Positions 33,926 to 42,715 of a DNA stretch of 64,000 bases are shown in pieces (the stretch's first letter is position 1; every line of letters starts with the position of its first letter). The position numbers were made by a program, and so were the translations under genes. Source of the stretch: Rhodospirillales bacterium (GTDB lineage: Bacteria > Pseudomonadota > Alphaproteobacteria > Reyranellales > Reyranellaceae). The stretch spans positions 4,926,501 through 4,990,500 of the forward strand of contig CP064988.1 in NCBI GenBank assembly GCA_016699855.1, given 5' to 3'. Below the pieces are notes generated by a model. That model had not been told where the DNA came from and ran no database searches. It saw only the letters and a program-made list of their open reading frames with translations.

Positions 33926-36283
33926 ATGCGCGGATGGCGGCGGTGGCTTGGGGCGGGTCGGTTGGCGTTCGCGCTGCCGGCCCTGATCCTCGTGGCGGCG
34001 CTGGGTCTGCGGGTGGCGGATCCGTCGGCGCTCCAGCGACTGCGGGATTACGCCTTCGACACGTTCCAGCGGACCTCGCCGCGGCCGTGGGCGGCCGAGG
34101 TCCTGCCGGTCCGCATCGTCGACATCGACGACTCGGCGCTGGCGCGCCACGGGCAATGGCCGTGGCCGCGCGACCTCGTGGCGCGGCTCGTCGACGCGCT
34201 GTCCGAGGCCGGCGCGACCGTGATCGTGTTCGACGTGCTGTTCTCGGAACCCGACGGCAAATCGCCGTCGCGCTTCGTCGAGGAGGTCAAGGCCGCCACC
34301 GACGCCGAGACGGCGGCGCGTTTCGCGGCGGCGGCGCGCGACAACGACGCCACGCTGGCCGAAGCCATCGCGCGGTCGGGACGGGTGGTGATCGCGTTCG
34401 CCGAGGACCAGACGGTGGGCGGAGGCGGCGGGCGCCTTCCGAAGGCGCTGCACACGGTGGTGGTCAACGGCCGCGACGAGGACTGGCGCCCCTTCGTCCG
34501 GCACGTCCCGGCCGCGACGCCGAGCCTGCCGGCGTTCGAGGCGGTCGCGGTCGGCTACGGCAACATCATGGTCGACATCCAGGCGGAGGTGATCAGGTCG
34601 GTGCCGCTGCTCACGCGCCTCGGCGCGGCCGAGAGGCCGTACCCGACGCTCGCGCTGGAGGCCGTCAGGGTGCTGCAGACGCGGGTCGAGGCCATCCGGC
34701 CCGGCACGAGCTATGTCGTGCGCGCGGGCGCGGCGTCCCAGCAGGCGCGCGGCTTCGGCGTCTCGACCACCGGAATCTACGGGATCGGCATCGGCGAGGT
34801 GCGGATCGACACCGATCCCTACGGCCGCGTCTTCCTGTTCGACAGCGGCCACAAGCCGGAGCGCTACGTCTCGGCCGGCGCGGTCCTCGCCGGCACGGTC
34901 GACAAGGCCAAGCTCGAGGGCCACGTCGTCCTCATCGGCAGCAGCGCGCCGGCGCTCCGCGACGTGCGCAACACGCCGGTGAGCGCCGGCATCTCGGGCA
35001 CCGAGGTCCACGCGCAGCTGATCGAGCAGATGATCCTGGCGTGGCAGGGGCCGGCGATGGCCTCGGCGCCGGACACGCCGCCGGCGGTCCGCGAGATGGC
35101 GCGGCGCCCGTTCCTGATCCGGCCGGACTTCGCGAGCGGCGCGGAGATCGTCTATCTGCTCGTGGCCGGGTTGGTGTTCGTGCTGCTGCTGCCGAGGCTG
35201 CGCGCCGGCCCGATGGCGGTGGTCGCGGCCGGCGGCGTCGGCGTCGCCCTCGTGGTGCCGTGGCTGCTGTACGACCGGATCGGCGCGCTGTTCGATCCGG
35301 TCTATCCGGCCGGGACCCTGGCGGCGATGTACGTGGTCGGCTCGGCCGCCGGCTTCATGCGCACCGAGGCCGAGCGCGCCCAGATCCGGGGCGCCTTCGG
35401 CCTGTACCTGTCGCCCGACGTCGTCGAGGAGCTGGCGCGCCATCCCGACCGGCTCAAGCTCGGCGGCGAGGTCCGCGAGCTGACCGTCATGTTCACCGAT
35501 CTGCGCGGCTTCACGACGATCTCCGAACAGTTCGACCCGCCGGGCCTGACGCGGTTCATGAACCGCTTCCTGACGCCGATGACGGACATCATCCTCGCCC
35601 ACCGCGGCACGGTCGACAAATACATGGGCGACGCGATCATGGCGTTCTGGAACGCGCCGCTCGACGTGTCCGACCACGCGGCCAAGGCCTGCGTCTCGGC
35701 GCTCGCGATGCAGGCGCGGCTGCGCGACCTCAACGTCGAATGGCGCCGCGAGGCGCACGAGGAGGGCCGCAACCACATCCCCGTCAACATCGGCATCGGT
35801 CTCAACAGCGGCCGCGCGTCGGTCGGCAATTTCGGATCGGACCAGCGCTTCACCTACACCGGCATCGGCGACGACGTGAACCTCGCGTCGCGGCTCGAGG
35901 GCCAGTGCAAGACCTACGGGGTCGGGATCATCGTCGGCGACGACACCCGCGAGGCGGCTCCGGATTTCGCCTACGTCGAGCTCGATCTGATCAAGGTGAA
36001 GGGCAAGACCGAGCCGGAGCGGATCCACGCGCTGGTCGGGGACGCGGCGATGCGCCACGACGAGGCGTTCCGCGACCTTCTGGTGGCGCACGAGGAGTTC
36101 CTCGGCGAGTACCGGCTGGGCGAGTTCGCCGCCGCGCGCGCGCGCGTGCCGGCGCTGCGGACGCTGGCGGAGGCGGCGGGCTGGACGTCGCAGTACTACG
36201 CCCATATGGCGCAGCGGCTGCGCGCGCTCGAGGACGATCCGCCGCCGGCCTGGGACGGCGTGCACGTGGCGCAGGAGAAATGA
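33926..36283 (+). CDS. CHASE2 domain-containing adenylate/guanylate cyclase
   Basis: A 785-residue membrane receptor cyclase. An N-terminal helix (about residues 13-30) leads into an extracytoplasmic CHASE2 sensor that begins PVRIVDIDDSALARHGQWPW. Near residues 400-480 there are three membrane helices. The class III cyclase domain (about 515-700) has TVMFTDLRGFTTISE and KYMGDAIMAFWNAP with the metal-binding Asp residues, then YTGIGDDVNLASRLEG. Product (cAMP or cGMP) cannot be fixed without structural comparison. The ligand is unknown. GGAAGG precedes ATG 33926. Its stop overlaps the D-glutamate cyclase start (ATGA), so the two are coupled. Confidence 0.93.
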   Translation: MRGWRRWLGAGRLAFALPALILVAALGLRVADPSALQRLRDYAFDTFQRTSPRPWAAEVLPVRIVDIDDSALARHGQWPWPRDLVARLVDALSEAGATVIVFDVLFSEPDGKSPSRFVEEVKAATDAETAARFAAAARDNDATLAEAIARSGRVVIAFAEDQTVGGGGGRLPKALHTVVVNGRDEDWRPFVRHVPAATPSLPAFEAVAVGYGNIMVDIQAEVIRSVPLLTRLGAAERPYPTLALEAVRVLQTRVEAIRPGTSYVVRAGAASQQARGFGVSTTGIYGIGIGEVRIDTDPYGRVFLFDSGHKPERYVSAGAVLAGTVDKAKLEGHVVLIGSSAPALRDVRNTPVSAGISGTEVHAQLIEQMILAWQGPAMASAPDTPPAVREMARRPFLIRPDFASGAEIVYLLVAGLVFVLLLPRLRAGPMAVVAAGGVGVALVVPWLLYDRIGALFDPVYPAGTLAAMYVVGSAAGFMRTEAERAQIRGAFGLYLSPDVVEELARHPDRLKLGGEVRELTVMFTDLRGFTTISEQFDPPGLTRFMNRFLTPMTDIILAHRGTVDKYMGDAIMAFWNAPLDVSDHAAKACVSALAMQARLRDLNVEWRREAHEEGRNHIPVNIGIGLNSGRASVGNFGSDQRFTYTGIGDDVNLASRLEGQCKTYGVGIIVGDDTREAAPDFAYVELDLIKVKGKTEPERIHALVGDAAMRHDEAFRDLLVAHEEFLGEYRLGEFAAARARVPALRTLAEAAGWTSQYYAHMAQRLRALEDDPPPAWDGVHVAQEK

Positions 36284-37209
36284 CCGACATGTCAGCGCAG
36301 GACGGCCGGCTCGCGGCCATCGAAGCGATCGTGTGCCGCGAGGTCGGCCGCGGCGCCGAGCCGTTGATGGCGGCGACCCGCGGCGAGCTGGCGGCGGCGG
36401 CGAAGGCCATCGCCGGCGCGCCCGCGCCGCGCATCGGGATCATCACCGGCTTCTTCGTCGTGCCGCCGCGGCTCGATCCGGCGATGGCAGAGACCGACGG
36501 CCCCGTGGGCGCCGCCCATCTCGCGGCCGGCTTCGCCGCCGCCGGCTGGCCGGTCCGCGTCGCCACCGACGCGCCCTGCGCGAACGCCGTCGCCGCCGCG
36601 CTGCGCGGCGCCGGGGCCGCGCCGGCGGTCGGCCTCGACATCGTTGCCGGGGAGGGTGACGTCGCGGCGTCGATCGCGGCCGTCGCGGCGGGCTGGCGCG
36701 CCGCGGGGATCACGCACGCGATCGCCATCGAGCGCTGCGGCCGGGCGGCCGACGGCGCGCCTTACAACATGCGCGGAATCTCCGTCGCCGGCGTCACGGC
36801 GCCGCTCGACGATCTGTTCACCGGCGGTCCGTGGACGCGCATCGGCATCGGCGACGGCGGCAACGAGGTCGGCATGGGCAAGCTGCCCGCGGCGCTGATC
36901 GCGGCGTCGGTGCCGAACGGCGCGAAGATCGCCTGCGTGACGCCGGCCGACCATCTGGTGGTCTGCGGCGTGTCGAACTGGGGCGCCTACGGATTGCTGA
37001 CCGCGATGGCCGCGCTGCGTCCCGATCTGGCGCCGGCGCTGCGGTCGACGCTGACCGGCGCCGCCGACCGGCGCATCCTCGACACGCTGGTGCGCGACGG
37101 CCCGGCCGGCGACCCCGTCGCCGGTGCCCGCGCCGCCTCCGTGGACGGCTATCCGCACGAGGTGCACGCCGAGGTCATCGCCCGCCTCGACGCCGCGCTG
37201 TCGTCCTGA
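36280..37209 (+). CDS. Glutamate cyclase domain protein (D-glutamate cyclase, DUF4392)
   Basis: A 309-residue protein matching the DUF4392/DGLUCY family, whose mammalian member converts D-glutamate to 5-oxo-D-proline. The hallmark RIGIGDGGNEVGMGKLP lies near residue 190; GIITGFFVVP and ETDGPVGAAHLA in the first half bind the substrate region in the family. ATG 36280 overlaps the stop of the cyclase gene by 4 bases; ATG 36289 is also possible. The coupling suggests a shared role, perhaps D-glutamate turnover tied to cell-wall or signalling status, but that is inference. Confidence 0.9.
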   Translation: MTDMSAQDGRLAAIEAIVCREVGRGAEPLMAATRGELAAAAKAIAGAPAPRIGIITGFFVVPPRLDPAMAETDGPVGAAHLAAGFAAAGWPVRVATDAPCANAVAAALRGAGAAPAVGLDIVAGEGDVAASIAAVAAGWRAAGITHAIAIERCGRAADGAPYNMRGISVAGVTAPLDDLFTGGPWTRIGIGDGGNEVGMGKLPAALIAASVPNGAKIACVTPADHLVVCGVSNWGAYGLLTAMAALRPDLAPALRSTLTGAADRRILDTLVRDGPAGDPVAGARAASVDGYPHEVHAEVIARLDAALSS

Positions 37210-37322
37210 CGGCCGTCCGCGGACGAAGGGCAGCCATGCCGGCGTCCGCGCCGGTTGCGTCGCGCGGGCGGCGCCCCTAACGTCCGCGCCGCGTTCGACC
37301 CCGCAGGAGACTGGACACCGAC

Positions 37323-38510
37323 ATGGCCGCCACAGCGATTCCCGCCGACCACGCCTACGGCCGCTCGCATCCCGAGATCCGCGACGCCGTGCGCCAGCTC
37401 TGCCAGCGCTTCGACGGCGCCTACTGGCGCGAGCTCGACCGCAACCGCGGCTATCCGACGGCGTTCGTGACGGCGCTGACCGAGGCCGGCTGGCTGTCGA
37501 TCCTGATCCCGGAGCAGTTCGGCGGCGCGGGGCTGGGAATCTCCGCCGCCGCCGCGGTGCTGGAGGAGATCCACGCCGCCGGCTGCAACGCCGCGGCCTG
37601 CCACGCGCAGATGTACACGATGGGCACGGTGCTGCGGCACGGCAACGCCGACCAGAAGGCGCGCTACCTGCCGAAGATCGCGACCGGCGAGCTTCGGCTT
37701 CAAGCCTTCGGCGTGACCGAGCCGAGCAGCGGCACCGACACGCTCAGCCTGCGCACGGCGGCGGTGAAGAAGAACAACAGCACCTACATCGTCAACGGCC
37801 AGAAGCTGTGGACCAGCCGCGCCGAGCATTCCGACCTGATGCTGCTGCTGGCGCGCACGACGCCGCGCGAGCAGGTCAAGAAGCGCACCGACGGGCTGTC
37901 GGTGTTCCTGGTCGACATGCGGGCCGCCAAGGGCAAGGGCCTCGAGATCCGGCCGATCCGCACGATGATGAACCACAACAGCACCGAGGTGTTCTTCACC
38001 GACATGGAGGTCCCGGCCGAGAACCTCGTGGGCGAGGAGGGGCAGGGCTTCCGCTACATCCTCTCGGGCATGAACGCCGAGCGCATCCTGATCGCGTCGG
38101 AGTGCCTCGGCGACGGCCGCTGGTTCGTCGAGAAGGCCACCGCCTACGCCAAGGAGCGCGTGCTGTTCGGCAACCCGATCGGCCGCAACCAGGGCGTCCA
38201 GTACCCGATCGCGCGCGCCTACGTGCATCTGCAGGCCGCCGAGCTGATGGTGCGCAAGGCGGCGGCGCTCTACGAGAGCGGCATCAACTGCGGCGAGGAG
38301 GCCAACGTCGCCAAGCTGCTGGCGTCGGAGGCGGCGTGGGAGGCCGCCGACATGTGCGTGCAGACGCATGGCGGCTTCGGCTTCGCCGAGGAGTTCGACG
38401 TCGAGCGGAAGTTCCGCGAGACGCGGCTCTACACGGTGGCGCCGATCTCGACCAACATGGTGCTCAACTTCGTGTCGGAGCACGTGCTGGAGCTGCCCCG
38501 GTCGTACTGA
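37323..38510 (+). CDS. Acyl-CoA dehydrogenase
   Basis: A 395-residue flavoprotein that forms an alpha,beta-double bond in an acyl-CoA. FGVTEPSSGTDT at the FAD loop, the MNAERILIASECLGDGRW segment, QTHGGFGFAEEFDVERKFRE and the C-terminal LYTVAPISTNM are typical. The catalytic-Glu position cannot be assigned safely here. The ribosome site CAGGAGAC precedes ATG 37323 at a somewhat long spacing. It stands alone between the D-glutamate cyclase and the convergent DedA gene; the chain-length preference is unknown. Confidence 0.93.
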   Translation: MAATAIPADHAYGRSHPEIRDAVRQLCQRFDGAYWRELDRNRGYPTAFVTALTEAGWLSILIPEQFGGAGLGISAAAAVLEEIHAAGCNAAACHAQMYTMGTVLRHGNADQKARYLPKIATGELRLQAFGVTEPSSGTDTLSLRTAAVKKNNSTYIVNGQKLWTSRAEHSDLMLLLARTTPREQVKKRTDGLSVFLVDMRAAKGKGLEIRPIRTMMNHNSTEVFFTDMEVPAENLVGEEGQGFRYILSGMNAERILIASECLGDGRWFVEKATAYAKERVLFGNPIGRNQGVQYPIARAYVHLQAAELMVRKAAALYESGINCGEEANVAKLLASEAAWEAADMCVQTHGGFGFAEEFDVERKFRETRLYTVAPISTNMVLNFVSEHVLELPRSY

Positions 38511-38524
38511 CCCCGGCGCGGGCG

Positions 38525-39151
38525 TCAGTTCCGCGCCGCCCGCCAGCGCTGGAAGAGGCGCCACGCCGCCCAGGCGGCGGCGCAGAGCGCCGCGGCGATG
38601 GCGACGGCGGCCCACAGGGGCACGCGGTCCCGCAGCCACGCGAAGGCGGCGTCGCCGGCCACGCCGACCCCCAGCCAGTAGGGCGCCCAGATCGCGGCCG
38701 AGGTCCAGTTGGCGATCTGGAACGACGCGGGCCGCATGTCCATCATGCCGGCCACCAGCGGGATGGCCGCGCGCACCGGCCCGAGGAAGCGGCCGAGGAA
38801 GACGCTGGCGGCGCCCCAGCGACGGAAGAAGAGTCGCGCGCCGGCCAGGAGATGGGGATGGCGCGTGAACGGCCACATGCGCGGCACGGAGGCGCGGAAG
38901 TGGCGGCCGATCAGGAAGCTCGCCCAGTCGCCCAGCGCCGCGCCGGGCACGGCCCACGCGACCATCCACCAGAAATCCAGCGTGCCCTGGCCGACCATGA
39001 CGCCGACGAACACCATCGCCGCCGTCGCCGGCAGCAGCAGGCTGACGAAGGCCAGCGACTCGCCGAACGAGAGCGCGAACACCACCGGTCCGGCCCAGTC
39101 CTTGTGGGCGGTGATGAAATCGCGGATCTGGATCTCGAGGTCGCCGAGCAT
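38525..39151 (-). CDS. DedA family membrane protein
   Basis: A 208-residue inner-membrane protein. The signature FGESLAFVSLLLPATAAMVFVG, then GAALGDWASFLIGRHF and FLGRFLGPVRAAIPLVAGMMDM, are DedA/SNARE-associated hallmarks, including the conserved GRF...PxR region. DedA proteins are thought to move lipid carriers or act in envelope homeostasis. The C-terminal half has further helices. Start ATG 39151 gives the common N-terminus; no strong ribosome site is visible. It is divergent from the quinone oxidoreductase gene. Confidence 0.9.
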   Translation of the reverse strand: MLGDLEIQIRDFITAHKDWAGPVVFALSFGESLAFVSLLLPATAAMVFVGVMVGQGTLDFWWMVAWAVPGAALGDWASFLIGRHFRASVPRMWPFTRHPHLLAGARLFFRRWGAASVFLGRFLGPVRAAIPLVAGMMDMRPASFQIANWTSAAIWAPYWLGVGVAGDAAFAWLRDRVPLWAAVAIAAALCAAAWAAWRLFQRWRAARN

Positions 39152-39331
39152 GGTCGCCGGGGCCGGAGGGTCGGGCGGCGCCGAGACTGCCCAATGCGCG
39201 CCGCCGCCACAAGCCGCCCGCCGCCGGCACCGGCTCATGTGGCCGGCGCATGGCCGCCTCCGTTTGACCGGCGCGGCGCGTCCGGTATCAATGCGGTCGC
39301 GACGGATCGACGAACCACGGGAGTGACGCAC

Positions 39332-40309
39332 ATGCGGGCGATGATCAGCGAGCAGATCGGCGGGCCGGAGAGCCTCGTCCTGAAGGAGCTGCCCTCGGCG
39401 CCGCTCAAGAAGGGCCAGGTGCGGATCGCCGTCCACGCCGCCGGCGTGAACTTCCCCGACACGCTCATCATCCAGGACAAGTACCAGTTCAAGCCGCCCC
39501 GGCCCTTCGCGCCCGGCCACGAGGTCGGCGGCGTCGTGTCCGAGGTCGGCGAAGGCGTCGCGGACTACAAGGTCGGCGACCGCGTGATCGCGGCGATCGG
39601 GCATGGCGGCTACGCCGACGAGGTCGTGGCCGACCAGACCCAGCTGCTGCCGATGCCGCCGAACATGTCGTTCGAGGAGGGCGCCGCCTTCACCATGACC
39701 TACGGCACCAGCTACTACGCGCTCAAGCAGCGCGCCGACCCCAAGCCCGGCGAGACGCTGCTGGTGCTCGGCGCCGCCGGCGGCGTCGGCCTGACGGCGG
39801 TCGAGCTCGGCGCGCTGATGGGGCTGAAGGTGATCGCCGCCGTCGGCTCCGACGAGAAGATGGAGATCTGCCGCAAGTACGGCGCCACCATGTTCGTGAA
39901 CTACAACACCGAGAAGATGCGCGACAAGGTGAAGGAGCTGACCGGCGGCAAGGGCGCGGACATCGTCTACGACGCGGTCGGCGGCGACGCCTTCGACGAG
40001 GCCATCCGCTGCATCAACTGGTACGGCCGGCTGCTGGTGATCGGCTTCGCGTCGGGCCGCATCCCGTCGCTGCCCGCCAATCTGGCGCTTCTCAAGAGCT
40101 GCGACGTGCGCGGCGTGTTCTACGGCGCCTGGCGGGCGCGCGAGCCCGCCGAGGCGCGCAAGAACTTCGACGAGATGTTCGCCTGGGTGCGCGACGGCAA
40201 GCTGAAGCCGCACATCTCCATGACGTTCCCGCTGGAGAAGGCGGCCGACGCCATGAACGCGCTGCTGTCGCGCAAGGCCACCGGCAAGGTCGTCATCAAG
40301 ACGCGATGA
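39332..40309 (+). CDS. NADPH:quinone oxidoreductase family protein
   Basis: A 325-residue zinc-independent medium-chain dehydrogenase. The sequence ISEQIGGPESLVLKELP opens the fold; GVNFPDTLIIQDKYQFKP, PFAPGHEVGGVVSEVG and GAAGGVGLTAVELG (NADPH loop) match quinone oxidoreductases. No structural-zinc cysteine cluster is present. GGGAGTGACG precedes ATG 39332. It starts a six-gene plus-strand operon; the next reading frame begins at the stop codon region here (ATGA at 40306). Confidence 0.92.
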   Translation: MRAMISEQIGGPESLVLKELPSAPLKKGQVRIAVHAAGVNFPDTLIIQDKYQFKPPRPFAPGHEVGGVVSEVGEGVADYKVGDRVIAAIGHGGYADEVVADQTQLLPMPPNMSFEEGAAFTMTYGTSYYALKQRADPKPGETLLVLGAAGGVGLTAVELGALMGLKVIAAVGSDEKMEICRKYGATMFVNYNTEKMRDKVKELTGGKGADIVYDAVGGDAFDEAIRCINWYGRLLVIGFASGRIPSLPANLALLKSCDVRGVFYGAWRAREPAEARKNFDEMFAWVRDGKLKPHISMTFPLEKAADAMNALLSRKATGKVVIKTR

Positions 40310-40338
40310 GCCGCGCGGCGGCGGAGGGGATGGTCCAG

Positions 40339-41094
40339 ATGGGCAGGCTCAAGGACAAGGTCGCGATCGTCACCGGCGGCGCTTCGGGCATCGGCGCCGC
40401 CAGCTGCCGGCTGTTCGCCGAGGAGGGCGCCCGCGTGCTGGCGGTCGACCGGCCGGAATCGGCGATCGCCACGGCGCACGCCGGAATCGACGCCATCGCC
40501 GCGCTCGGCGTCGACATCACCGGGGACGACGCGCCCAAGCGCATCCTCGACGCCGCCGTCGAGCGGTTCGGCGGCGTCGACATCCTGTTCAACAACGCCG
40601 GCGTCAGCGGCCGGGCGTTCGCCGAGGAGATGACCGACGAGCACTGGGACCGGGTGATGGGCGTCAACGTGCGCGCCATGTTCCGGATCTGCCGCGAGGC
40701 CATCCCGCATCTGCGCCGCGCGGCGGAGAGGAAGGGACGCGCGCGCATCATCAACACCGCCTCGGTGATGGCCTTCGACACCGACTACGGCCTGTCGGCG
40801 TACTGCGCCTCGAAGGCCGGCGTCGCCGGTCTGACACACACGCTGGCGCTGGAGTTGGGCAAGTTCCGCATCACCGCCAACTACGTGCTGCCCGGCGCGA
40901 TCTACACCGGCATGACCAAGTCCGGCTTCGACGACCCCGAGATCGCCGCGATCTGGGCCAAGAAGGCGGCGCTGCGCCGGCTGGGCCAGCCGATCGACAT
41001 CGCCCGGGGCGCGCTGCTGCTGGCCAGCGACGAGGCCGATTTCATCACCGGCCACGGGCTGGTGGTCGACGGCGGGTTGACGCTGCGGACCTGA
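40339..41094 (+). CDS. SDR family oxidoreductase
   Basis: A classical short-chain dehydrogenase of 251 residues from ATG 40339 (MGRLKDKVAIVTGGASGIG). Motifs are TGGASGIG, FNNAGVSG at about residue 86, ASVMAF with the catalytic serine position, and YCASK. GGAGGGG lies 9 bases before 40339; an upstream ATG at 40306 overlapping the previous stop would add 11 residues. DRPES after the second strand starts with Asp, which favours NAD(H). The substrate is unknown. Confidence 0.92.
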   Translation: MGRLKDKVAIVTGGASGIGAASCRLFAEEGARVLAVDRPESAIATAHAGIDAIAALGVDITGDDAPKRILDAAVERFGGVDILFNNAGVSGRAFAEEMTDEHWDRVMGVNVRAMFRICREAIPHLRRAAERKGRARIINTASVMAFDTDYGLSAYCASKAGVAGLTHTLALELGKFRITANYVLPGAIYTGMTKSGFDDPEIAAIWAKKAALRRLGQPIDIARGALLLASDEADFITGHGLVVDGGLTLRT

Positions 41095-41111
41095 GCGGCG
41101 GAGGAGCGGAG

Positions 41112-41573
41112 ATGGCGGTCGCGTTCACGCTCAACGGCAAGCCGGCGTCGCTCGACGTCGAGCCGGAGATGCCGCTGCTGTGGGCGCTGCGCGAGGCCGC
41201 CGGATTGACCGGCACCAAGTTCGGCTGCGGGCTGGCGCAATGCGGCGCCTGCACCGTGCATCTCGACGGCGCGCCGGTCCGCTCCTGCCAGACCACGACC
41301 GGCGACGTCGCCGGCCGCGCCGTGGTCACGATCGAGGCGGTGGGCGGCACGCCGATCGGCAAGGCCGTGCAGGAGGCGTGGATCGCGCACCAGGTGCCGC
41401 AATGCGGCTACTGCCAATCCGGCCAGATCATGTCGGCGGCGGTGCTTCTGGCCACGAACCGGGCGCCGACCGACGCCGACATCGACGCCGCGATGCGGGG
41501 CAACATCTGCCGCTGCGGCACCTACAACGCGATCCGCGCGGCCATCAAGACGGCCGCGAAATCGCTGGGCTGA
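41112..41573 (+). CDS. (2Fe-2S)-binding protein, IorA-like small subunit
   Basis: A 153-residue iron-sulfur subunit of a molybdenum hydroxylase. First cluster: FGCGLAQCGACTVHLDG with a later Cys in VRSCQTT; second cluster: QCGYCQSGQIMS and NICRCGTYNAIR. This matches isoquinoline 1-oxidoreductase alpha (IorA) type subunits. Such proteins work with a large Mo-binding subunit, but none is adjacent: the next gene is DUF2817, and the only large subunit in the window is in a distant operon with its own small subunit. It is an orphan here. Confidence 0.9.
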   Translation: MAVAFTLNGKPASLDVEPEMPLLWALREAAGLTGTKFGCGLAQCGACTVHLDGAPVRSCQTTTGDVAGRAVVTIEAVGGTPIGKAVQEAWIAHQVPQCGYCQSGQIMSAAVLLATNRAPTDADIDAAMRGNICRCGTYNAIRAAIKTAAKSLG

Positions 41574-41610
41574 GGCGCGCCGCCGGAACGCCGGCGGCCC
41601 CGGAGACCAC

Positions 41611-42714
41611 ATGACGACGTCCGTGCATTCCTTCGCCGCCGACTATCCCGAAGCGCGCGAGAAGTTCCTCGCCGCCGCGCGCATCGCCGGCGCCGCGACC
41701 AGCCGCTACGACAACCCCGTGAAGGGGCCCGACGGCGGCTCGTTGTCGACCGACGTCGCCTGGCTCGGGCCGGACGACGCCGACAAGGTGGTCGTGACCA
41801 TCTCCTCGACCCACGGCGTCGAGGGGTTCTGCGGCTCGGGCGCGCAGGTCGACTGGCTGATGCGCCGCGGCGCCTCGGCGCTGCCGCGCGGCGTGGCGGC
41901 GCTGTTCGTGCACGCCATCAATCCCTACGGTTTCGCGTGGCTGCGGCGGGTGACGGAGGAGGGCAACGACCTCAACCGCAACTTCGTCGACCATTCCAAG
42001 CCCTATCCCGACAATCCCGGCTACAGCGAGCTGGCCGACGCGATCGTGCCGCCGGCGCTGTCGGGGCCGGCGTTCGAGGCGGCGCAGGCGCGCCTGAAGG
42101 CGTACCGCGCGCGCGAAGGCGACGTCGCCTTCTACCGGGCGCTGTCCGGCGGGCAGTTCACGCACGCCGACGGGTTGTTCTACGGCGGCGGCGGCGCGAG
42201 CTGGGCCAACCGCACGACGCACGCGATCATCGAGCGCTTCCTGGCGCGGCGCCGCGACGTCGCGGTGATCGACTTCCACACCGGCCTCGGGCCGTTCGGT
42301 TACGGCGAGCTGATCACCCATTACGAGCCGGACCACGACGGCTCGCGCCGCGTGCGCGCCTTCTGGGGCGAATCGGTGACGGAGTCGAAGAAGGGCCAGA
42401 CGTCCTCGCAGGCCCGCGACGGGCTGGGCCACTACGGCTTCAACCGCGCGCTGCCGCGATCGCGCGTGACCATGGCGACGCTGGAGTTCGGCACCTATGA
42501 CCGCGAGAGCGGCCACCGCGCCTTCGTCGCCGACGCCTGGCTGCACCGCCACGGCGATCCGCTCGGCGCGGAGGCCGGTCCGATCCGCGCGGCGATGCGC
42601 AAGCAGTTCTATCCCGACACCGAGGAGTGGAAGGAGATGGTGCTTTTCCGTGGCAACCAGACCATCCGGCAGGCGATCGCGGCGCTGGCCGCCGACGGCG
42701 GCGGGGAGCCCTGA
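41611..42714 (+). CDS. DUF2817/M14-like metallopeptidase
   Basis: A 367-residue protein of the DUF2817 class, related to M14 zinc carboxypeptidases. STHGVEGFCGSGAQ contains the HxxE zinc motif near residue 69, NDLNRNF is the conserved NRNF motif, and IDFHTGLGPFGYGE holds another His. A periplasmic leader is not evident, so it is probably cytoplasmic. It lies in a peptide/amino-acid operon with a PLP lyase and an M81 peptidase, which fits peptide or N-acyl compound breakdown; the substrate is unknown. Confidence 0.85.
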   Translation: MTTSVHSFAADYPEAREKFLAAARIAGAATSRYDNPVKGPDGGSLSTDVAWLGPDDADKVVVTISSTHGVEGFCGSGAQVDWLMRRGASALPRGVAALFVHAINPYGFAWLRRVTEEGNDLNRNFVDHSKPYPDNPGYSELADAIVPPALSGPAFEAAQARLKAYRAREGDVAFYRALSGGQFTHADGLFYGGGGASWANRTTHAIIERFLARRRDVAVIDFHTGLGPFGYGELITHYEPDHDGSRRVRAFWGESVTESKKGQTSSQARDGLGHYGFNRALPRSRVTMATLEFGTYDRESGHRAFVADAWLHRHGDPLGAEAGPIRAAMRKQFYPDTEEWKEMVLFRGNQTIRQAIAALAADGGGEP

Positions 42715-42715
42715 C

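Noticed and set aside
32678..36265. An open frame of 1195 codons on the minus strand
   Set aside because: It is opposite the CHASE2 cyclase, whose domains and ribosome site are clear; the long frame has only Arg/Asp/His-rich low-complexity sequence.
41112..41573. The 2Fe-2S gene as part of the Cox-like operon
   Set aside because: It is 6.6 kb away, belongs to another operon and the Cox-like set already has its own small subunit.
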